DNA from: Gammaproteobacteria bacterium
GTDB taxonomy: Bacteria; Pseudomonadota; Gammaproteobacteria; GCA-001735895
DNA: 20,205 nucleotides
Direction: 5' to 3'
Assembly (NCBI GenBank): GCA_029864065.1
Contig: JAOTUD010000004.1
Coordinates: forward strand, 1-20,205
Made by a program: the position numbers and the translations under genes. Shown here piece by piece: positions 15,450-20,205 of the stretch. Under the pieces are notes generated by a model. That model had not been told where the DNA came from. It ran no database searches and worked only from the letters and a program-made list of their open reading frames with translations. How positions within the stretch are numbered: position 1 is the first letter of the stretch; every line of letters begins with the position of its first letter.

Positions 15450-16382
15450 GTGTCGGCACCGGGCGTCATTTTCCTGATGGGCGCAACCGCCACCGGCAAG
15501 ACGGATCTCGCGATCGATATCGCCGCGCGTTTTCCGGTCGAAATTATCAGCGTGGATTCCGCGCTGGTTTACCGCGGCATGGATATCGGCACCGCGAAAC
15601 CCGGGCCTGAGATCCTGCAGGCAGTAACGCATCACCTGATCGATATCCTGGACCCGGCCGCAGCCTATTCCGCCTGGGACTTCGTGCAGCAAAGCCGGCA
15701 ACTGGCGCTCGAAATCGGCGCCCGCGGCCACGTCCCGCTGCTGGCAGGCGGTACCATGTTGTACTACCACGCCTTCGAGCGAGGCCTGAACCGACTGCCC
15801 GAGGCGGACGACGAGTTGCGCCGACGTCTCGATCGCGAGGCGCGACAGCAGGGCTGGGAAAGCATGCACGCGCGGCTTGCCCGGGTCGATCCGCTCAGCG
15901 CCAGCCGCATCAGGCCCACCGACTCGCAGCGCATCCAGCGCGCGCTCGAGGTTTATGAAATTGCCGGCGAACCCCTGTCGCAACTGCAGCAACGGGAATC
16001 GGTGGGGTATGGCGGTCGAATCGCAAAACTGATTCTCGCGGCGCATGATCGTGCCGCCCTGCATCGGCGTATCGAGCGGCGTTTCCTGCAAATGCTCGAT
16101 CTGGGACTGGTCGACGAAGTGTCCGCACTCAGGGCCCGCGGCGACCTGGACCTGTCGCTGCCGTCGATGCGCTGTGTCGGTTATCGCCAGGTCTGGCGCT
16201 ACCTGGATGGCGAACTGACGCGGCAGCAGATGGTCGATCAGGGTATCGCGGCCACGCGCCAGCTGGCCAAGCGCCAGCTTACCTGGTTGCGCAAGCAACC
16301 GCAGGAGCGGTGCTTTGATTGCCTGAGTTACAGTAAAGATGATATATTCCGCGAAGTTGGCGCCGCGTTTTCCCGGCGTTGA
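15450..16382 (+). CDS. miaA: tRNA dimethylallyltransferase
   Basis: MiaA transfers a dimethylallyl group to N6 of adenosine 37 in tRNAs reading UNN codons (i6A, later ms2i6A), which steadies codon-anticodon pairing. The 310-residue product (E. coli 316) shows the P-loop GATATGKT (about 11-18), SVDSALVYRGMDIGTAKP, HHLIDILDP, LLAGGTMLYY, RPTDSQRIQRALEVYE, the SMRCVGYRQVWRYLDG segment and a KRQLTWLRKQ tRNA-binding end. The start is GTG 15450, separated from the mutL stop by 1 base (TAGCGTG), so translation is probably coupled. In E. coli, promoters inside and upstream of miaA also drive hfq, and the same could apply here. Confidence 0.97.
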   Translation: MSAPGVIFLMGATATGKTDLAIDIAARFPVEIISVDSALVYRGMDIGTAKPGPEILQAVTHHLIDILDPAAAYSAWDFVQQSRQLALEIGARGHVPLLAGGTMLYYHAFERGLNRLPEADDELRRRLDREARQQGWESMHARLARVDPLSASRIRPTDSQRIQRALEVYEIAGEPLSQLQQRESVGYGGRIAKLILAAHDRAALHRRIERRFLQMLDLGLVDEVSALRARGDLDLSLPSMRCVGYRQVWRYLDGELTRQQMVDQGIAATRQLAKRQLTWLRKQPQERCFDCLSYSKDDIFREVGAAFSRR

Positions 16383-16459
16383 CTGGAACGATTTTGAATG
16401 AATGGAATCCTAGACTCTACCACAGGCTCGAATTCGCCTGCTACGGTGGATTTACAAGA

Positions 16460-16469
16460 ATAACGTTAT
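16460..16469. promoter_or_regulatory. Perfect 10-base palindrome just before the hfq ribosome site
   Basis: ATAACGTTAT lies directly against the GGAG ribosome site (16470-16473) of hfq. It is too short and AT-rich to be a firm call, but its position could matter for control of hfq translation. In E. coli, Hfq represses its own mRNA by binding the leader. Confidence 0.25.
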
Positions 16470-16481
16470 GGAGTACCGATT

Positions 16482-16730
16482 ATGTCCAAAGGGCAAATGT
16501 TACAAGAACCCTATCTTAACGCTCTACGAAGAGAGCACGTACCGGTTTCGATTTTCCTGGTCAATGGAATCAAGCTGCAGGGGCAGATAGAATCCTTCGA
16601 CCAGTTTGTCGTGCTGCTGAAAAATAATGTCAGCCAGATGGTTTACAAGCACGCCATATCCACGATCGTGCCGGCGCGCAACGTTCATATCGATCATCCC
16701 CACACAGAAGAGAATGAGGGCAACCGCTAA
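16482..16730 (+). CDS. hfq: RNA chaperone Hfq
   Basis: Hfq forms a hexameric Sm-like ring that pairs small RNAs with mRNAs and affects stability and translation. The 82-residue product is shorter than E. coli Hfq (102) because the C-terminal tail is brief. The core is intact: GQMLQEPYLNALR with the proximal-face Gln8, VNGIKLQGQIESFDQFVVLL (Sm1, with Asp40 and Phe42), and MVYKHAIST (Sm2, Tyr55-Lys56-His57). Two positions differ from E. coli: Asp9 is Glu, and the rim RRER patch reads RREH, so Arg19 is His. His at that position is also seen in Neisseria-type Hfq. GGAG at 16470-16473 sits 8 bases before the ATG and supports the start. It lies between miaA and hflX as in E. coli. Confidence 0.98.
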   Translation: MSKGQMLQEPYLNALRREHVPVSIFLVNGIKLQGQIESFDQFVVLLKNNVSQMVYKHAISTIVPARNVHIDHPHTEENEGNR

Positions 16731-16768
16731 AGCAGTGGTAGCCGGTATGACCAGGAGCGGAGGTCTCG

Positions 16769-18082
16769 TTGTTCGAGTTTGAACGGCCGCGTGGCGGCGA
16801 ACGCGCACTTCTGGTTCATATCAATTTTCCGCATCAGCCCGACCAGGACGATCTCGAGGAATTTGTCGAACTGGCGCGTTCGGCCGACGTCGAAGATGTC
16901 GAACTGATCGTCGGCAGCCGGCAGCAACCATCGGCCCGTACCTTCATTGGCAAGGGCAAGCTCGAGGAAATCGCGGCGCGGGTTGCCGAGCTGCAGGTCG
17001 ACGTCGTATTGTTCAACCACGCGCTGTCACCATCGCAGGAAAGAAACCTCGAACGCGAACTACAGTGCCGGGTGCTGGATCGTACCGGATTGATTCTCGA
17101 TATCTTTGCGCAGCGTGCGCAGTCGTTCGAGGGCAAGCTACAGGTGGAACTGGCGCAACTCAAGCACCTGTCGACGCGGCTGGTCAGGGGCTGGACCCAT
17201 CTCGAGCGTCAGAAAGGGGGTATCGGGTTGCGCGGGCCGGGCGAAACCCAGCTCGAGACCGACCGACGCCTGCTGGGCAAGCGTATCAAGTATCTGAACA
17301 ACCGCCTGGTCAAGGTGTCGAAACAGCGTGAGCAGGGCCGACAGGCGCGCACCAAGGCGCAGGTACCGACGCTAGCGCTGGTCGGTTATACCAATGCAGG
17401 CAAGTCGACACTGTTCAACGCGCTCACGGATGCCTCGGTTTATGCCGCGGATCAGCTCTTTGCTACCCTCGATCCCACCCTGCGCAAGCTGCGCCTGAGC
17501 GAACAGCAAATCGCCATTCTCGCCGATACCGTGGGTTTCATCAGGCACTTGCCGCACGATCTCGTGGCCGCGTTCCGCGCCACCCTGGTGGAAACCCGTG
17601 AAGCCGACCTGATCCTGCACATCGTGGACGCCTCTGACGATACCCGCCAGGAGAAGATCGAGGCGGTCAACCGGGTTTTGCACGAGGTTGGTGCCGATGC
17701 GGTTCCGCAGTTGATGATTTACAACAAGATCGACGTACTGGGCTTTGCTCCCCGAACCGACCTGGATGAGCAAAACAATGCCTGGCGCATCTGGCTCTCG
17801 GCCAGGGAGCGCAGTGGATTCGAAGCGCTGATCGATACCCTGCGCAGCCGGTTTTGCGAGCAGACTGCGGTCTATCGACTATTGCTGAAAGCCGAAGAGG
17901 GCCAGATCAGGGCCTATCTGTTCGAATCCGAGGCGATCGAATCCGAAAAATATGAAAATAATGGCGATATTCGGTTGAAACTGCGGCTTACGCCCGCATT
18001 ATTGGAGCGTTTGAAACGTAAATTTGCTATTTCATCGGAACGCTTTGAGATCTTGGCAGATACGCTTGCAGGCGCTGCCTGA
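16769..18082 (+). CDS. hflX: Ribosome-splitting GTPase HflX
   Basis: HflX is a heat-induced GTPase that splits stalled 70S ribosomes into subunits. The 437-residue product matches E. coli HflX (426) along its length. The N-terminal domain has the GKGK loop and LSPSQERNLE. The linker has RTGLILDIFAQRA, GWTHLERQKGGIGLRGPG and ETQLETDRR. The G domain has G1 GYTNAGKST (about 206-214), DQLFATLDPT, G3 DTVGF and G4 NKID, followed by a C-terminal domain. The start is TTG 16769, well supported by GGAGG at 16759-16763, five bases upstream. No ATG fits the family N-terminus. It lies 38 bases after hfq in the usual hfq-hflX-hflK-hflC order. Confidence 0.97.
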   Translation: MFEFERPRGGERALLVHINFPHQPDQDDLEEFVELARSADVEDVELIVGSRQQPSARTFIGKGKLEEIAARVAELQVDVVLFNHALSPSQERNLERELQCRVLDRTGLILDIFAQRAQSFEGKLQVELAQLKHLSTRLVRGWTHLERQKGGIGLRGPGETQLETDRRLLGKRIKYLNNRLVKVSKQREQGRQARTKAQVPTLALVGYTNAGKSTLFNALTDASVYAADQLFATLDPTLRKLRLSEQQIAILADTVGFIRHLPHDLVAAFRATLVETREADLILHIVDASDDTRQEKIEAVNRVLHEVGADAVPQLMIYNKIDVLGFAPRTDLDEQNNAWRIWLSARERSGFEALIDTLRSRFCEQTAVYRLLLKAEEGQIRAYLFESEAIESEKYENNGDIRLKLRLTPALLERLKRKFAISSERFEILADTLAGAA

Positions 18083-18095
18083 AAGCCATTACAAT
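18066..18095 (+). promoter_or_regulatory. Possible sigma-70 promoter for hflK-hflC
   Basis: TTGCAG (18066-18071) and TACAAT (18090-18095) are separated by 18 bases. The -10 matches five of six consensus positions. It begins inside the last codons of hflX and would start transcription near 18102, giving hflKC some independence from the upstream genes. Confidence 0.45.
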
Positions 18096-18153
18096 CCGCA
18101 GTCCTTGCGTGTCCGCAATCCACTGAAAACTAGAACAGCAATCGGAGTTGATT

Positions 18154-19302
18154 ATGCCCTGGAATGAACCGGGTAAAGATAAGGATCCATGGGGACAACG
18201 TAATAACGAAGGTCCCCCGGACCTGGATGAAGTCTTCAAAAACCTGAAGGACAAGTTCGGCGGTCTGCTTGGCGGTGGCGGCAAGGGCCGGATTCCCAAG
18301 GTGCCCAGCGGTTCGGGCAACCTCAACGGTGTTATTGGCTTCATTGTCGTCGCGTTGCTGGTGGTGTGGGCGTTGACCGGTATCTACATCGTCGACGAAG
18401 GCTGGCGCGGCGTCGAAACCCGTTTCGGCAAGCGCACCGTGGTGACGCAGTCCGGCCCTCACTGGCATTTGCCATACCCGATCGAAAACGTCGAACAGGT
18501 TAATGTGGCCGATATTCGTACCGCCCGCAAAAACTCCAAGATGCTGACCAGCGACGAAAACATCGTCGTTATGAGTATCGAGATTCAGTACAACATCAAG
18601 GATGCCCAGGATTTCGCGTTCGAGGTGTTCGATCCCGACCTGACCCTGCAGCAAACCGCGGAAACCGCGATCCGCGAAGTGGTTGGCAACAACGACATGG
18701 ACCTGATCATCACCGAAGGCCGTGCCGTCGTGGGTAGCGCGACCAAGGAAATCATGCAGGAAATCCTCGACTATTATCGCACCGGCATCAACGTGGTGCA
18801 GGTCAACATGGACGAGGCGCAGCCACCGGAAGAAGTTCAGGAGGCGTTCGAAGACGCGATCAAGGCGCGCGAAGACGAACAGCGCATCATCAACGAGGCC
18901 AACGCCTACCGCAACGACGTGGTACCGAAGGCGCGCGGTGAAGGCCAGGGCTTGCTGGAGCAGGCCGAAGCCTACAAGACCCGCGTGGTAAAGTCGGCCC
19001 AGGGTGAAACCAGCCGCTTCAGCCAGCTACTCGCCGAATACAAGCGCGCACCCGAGGTTACCCGGGAACGCCTCTACCTCGACACCCTGGAATCGGTCAT
19101 GGCGCGTTCGCCGAAGGTCATGGTCGACGTCGAGGGCGGCAATAACCTGATGTTTCTGCCACTGGACCAGCTGATGGGAAATGCCGCGACTGGCACGACT
19201 CCCTTGAAAGGCCTGAGCGGCGGCAGCAGCGATAGCCAGTCGTTAATCGACGAGTTCAAACGTAATGTCAGCCGCAACCGTGAAAGGGAGACACGCCAAT
19301 GA
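18154..19302 (+). CDS. hflK: HflK, subunit of the FtsH-modulating HflKC complex
   Basis: HflK and HflC form a large membrane-bound cage of SPFH/prohibitin proteins around the FtsH protease and restrain its attack on membrane proteins. The 382-residue product begins MPWNEPGKDKDPWG, close to E. coli HflK, with a Gly-rich cytoplasmic leader. It has one membrane helix (about 58-80, VIGFIVVALLVVWALTGIYI), an SPFH domain (RGVETRFGKR, LTSDENIVVMSIEIQYNIKD), the PPEEVQEAFEDAIKAREDEQ motif and a long charged helix. The C-terminal region has RLYLDTLESVM and a low-complexity tail. The ATG at 18154 has GGAG six bases upstream; a TTG at 18148 is a less likely start. Its stop overlaps the hflC start as ATGA, which implies coupled translation in equal amounts. 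Confidence 0.97.
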   Translation: MPWNEPGKDKDPWGQRNNEGPPDLDEVFKNLKDKFGGLLGGGGKGRIPKVPSGSGNLNGVIGFIVVALLVVWALTGIYIVDEGWRGVETRFGKRTVVTQSGPHWHLPYPIENVEQVNVADIRTARKNSKMLTSDENIVVMSIEIQYNIKDAQDFAFEVFDPDLTLQQTAETAIREVVGNNDMDLIITEGRAVVGSATKEIMQEILDYYRTGINVVQVNMDEAQPPEEVQEAFEDAIKAREDEQRIINEANAYRNDVVPKARGEGQGLLEQAEAYKTRVVKSAQGETSRFSQLLAEYKRAPEVTRERLYLDTLESVMARSPKVMVDVEGGNNLMFLPLDQLMGNAATGTTPLKGLSGGSSDSQSLIDEFKRNVSRNRERETRQ

Positions 19303-20171
19303 CCAGTAATCTTCGCTTTGGATTTATTCTGCTCGCCCTGATAAGTGCGATAGTTTACATGTCGACCTTTATCGTTCACGAACGTGAAATTGCGCTGAAA
19401 TTCAAGCTCGGTGAGATCATCGAGGCCGACTACGACCCGGGAGTCTACTTTCAGATTCCGATCATCAACAATATCATCAAGTTCGACAGCCGCGTGTTGA
19501 CGATGGACACCCCGTCGGAACGTTTTCTGACCGTCGAAAAGAAAAACGTTATCGTCAACTCCTTCGTCAAGTGGCGCATCGTCGATCCGAAAACCTTCTA
19601 CACTTCGACCGGCGGTGACGAGCGGCGCGCGATCCAGCGCATGGTGTCGATCATCAACGACGAATTGAAAGGCAAGATCGCGTCGCGAACCATGCGCGAG
19701 GTAATTTCGGGCGAACGCGCGACGATCATGCAGGAAGTTACCGACAGGGCTTCCGTCAAGATAGAGGATCTCGGCATCAAGCTCATCGACGTGCGCGTCA
19801 AGAAGGTCGAGTTGCCGGATAACGTCAGTGTCAACGTCTACCGACGCATGGCGACCGAGCGACAGACCGTAGCCAAGGAGTTTCGTTCACGTGGTGAAGA
19901 GCAGGCGAAGCAGATTCGCGCCAATGCCGACCGCCAGCGCGAGGAAATACTCGCCGAGGCTTACCGGAAATCGGAGGAAATTCGCGGTGAAGGCGACGCC
20001 ACGGCTGCCAAGACCTATGCGGATTCCTATAACCAGGACAAGGAGTTCTACTCGTTCTACCGCAGCCTGAAGGCCTATGATGCGAGTTTTGGCAACAACC
20101 AGGACATAATCCTGCTAAGCCCGGACTCCGATTTTTTCAAGTATTTCAAGGATTCAAAAGCGACGCGGTAA
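19299..20171 (+). CDS. hflC: HflC, subunit of the FtsH-modulating HflKC complex
   Basis: HflC is the partner of HflK. The 290-residue product is shorter than the E. coli protein (334) but complete. It has an N-terminal membrane anchor (about 7-26, FGFILLALISAIVYMSTFIV), then an SPFH domain (HEREIALKFKLGEI, PGVYFQIPIINNI, DTPSERFLTVEKK, VKWRIVDPKTFY). A helical segment follows (MATERQTVAKEFRSRGEEQA, then a heptad-like Ala/Arg/Glu run) and a C-terminal part (EFYSFYRSLKAYDASFG). The extra segment seen in E. coli HflC is missing. The ATG overlaps the hflK stop. After the stop only 34 bases remain, with no recognisable gene start. Confidence 0.97.
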   Translation: MTSNLRFGFILLALISAIVYMSTFIVHEREIALKFKLGEIIEADYDPGVYFQIPIINNIIKFDSRVLTMDTPSERFLTVEKKNVIVNSFVKWRIVDPKTFYTSTGGDERRAIQRMVSIINDELKGKIASRTMREVISGERATIMQEVTDRASVKIEDLGIKLIDVRVKKVELPDNVSVNVYRRMATERQTVAKEFRSRGEEQAKQIRANADRQREEILAEAYRKSEEIRGEGDATAAKTYADSYNQDKEFYSFYRSLKAYDASFGNNQDIILLSPDSDFFKYFKDSKATR

Positions 20172-20205
20172 GCGCGGAAACAGCGTACAACCAGGAACGG
20201 GCGAC

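Noticed and set aside
13697..15499. Minus-strand open frame of 600 codons
   Set aside because: It is antisense to mutL and overlaps the start of miaA. The product has biased composition and no recognisable domain.
18105..18118. TTGCG-TGTC-CGCAA hairpin upstream of hflK
   Set aside because: Only five pairs; it may be chance in a short gap, and I cannot assign it a role.
1..20205. CRISPR arrays, tRNA or rRNA genes, insertion sequences, phage genes
   Set aside because: No regularly spaced repeats, transposase or integrase motifs, or RNA-gene signatures were seen on reading through both strands.

Overview
The window looks like a chromosomal piece of a free-living Gammaproteobacterium. The block nnrE/D-tsaE-amiC ... 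mutL-miaA-hfq-hflX-hflK-hflC has the order found in E. coli, Pseudomonas and relatives, and the encoded proteins resemble those of that class. The genus cannot be named from sequence alone. MutL carries the endonuclease motifs lost in E. coli-type MutH-dependent mismatch repair, so this is not an enteric bacterium. Most of the window is fairly GC-rich; the gene at 4305-5360 is visibly poorer in GC.

Region 1 (1-5460) is accessory and the least explained part. A CHASE2-domain sensor gene runs off the left edge on the minus strand. It diverges, across a 238-base intergenic region with a bulged palindrome, from a large gene (776-4225) encoding an unusual single-chain protein: signal peptide, FecR domain, about eight TPR-like repeats, then a TonB-receptor-like outer-membrane beta-barrel with no plug domain visible. 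Next comes a secreted protein with 14 cysteines and no recognised family (4305-5360), closed by a clear intrinsic terminator. I infer an envelope sensing or assembly system made of the CHASE2 protein, the FecR-TPR-barrel and possibly the Cys-rich protein. This is the best candidate here for an undescribed system.

Region 2 (5549-8374, minus strand) is a complete phosphoenolpyruvate carboxylase gene with an extended -10 promoter. It diverges from region 3.

Region 3 (8522-11740) holds the NAD(P)HX repair enzyme nnrE/D, tsaE (needed for t6A tRNA modification) and an AmiC-type cell-wall amidase with a probable Tat signal. The amidase gene has its own sigma-70-like promoter and a perfect inverted repeat over the predicted transcription start.

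Region 4 (11850-13663) interrupts the conserved cluster. An alpha/beta hydrolase on the minus strand is split by an apparent one-base frameshift into a 58-residue membrane-anchor piece and a 201-residue catalytic piece. It diverges from a transaldolase gene, and two identical palindromes exactly 21 bases apart lie between them.

Region 5 (13673-20171) is the tightly packed mutL-miaA-hfq-hflX-hflK-hflC run: mismatch repair, i6A tRNA modification, RNA chaperone, ribosome-splitting GTPase, and the HflKC complex that controls FtsH. Transaldolase ends only 9 bases before mutL, so the two are probably co-transcribed. I saw no tRNA, rRNA, CRISPR array, insertion sequence or phage gene.
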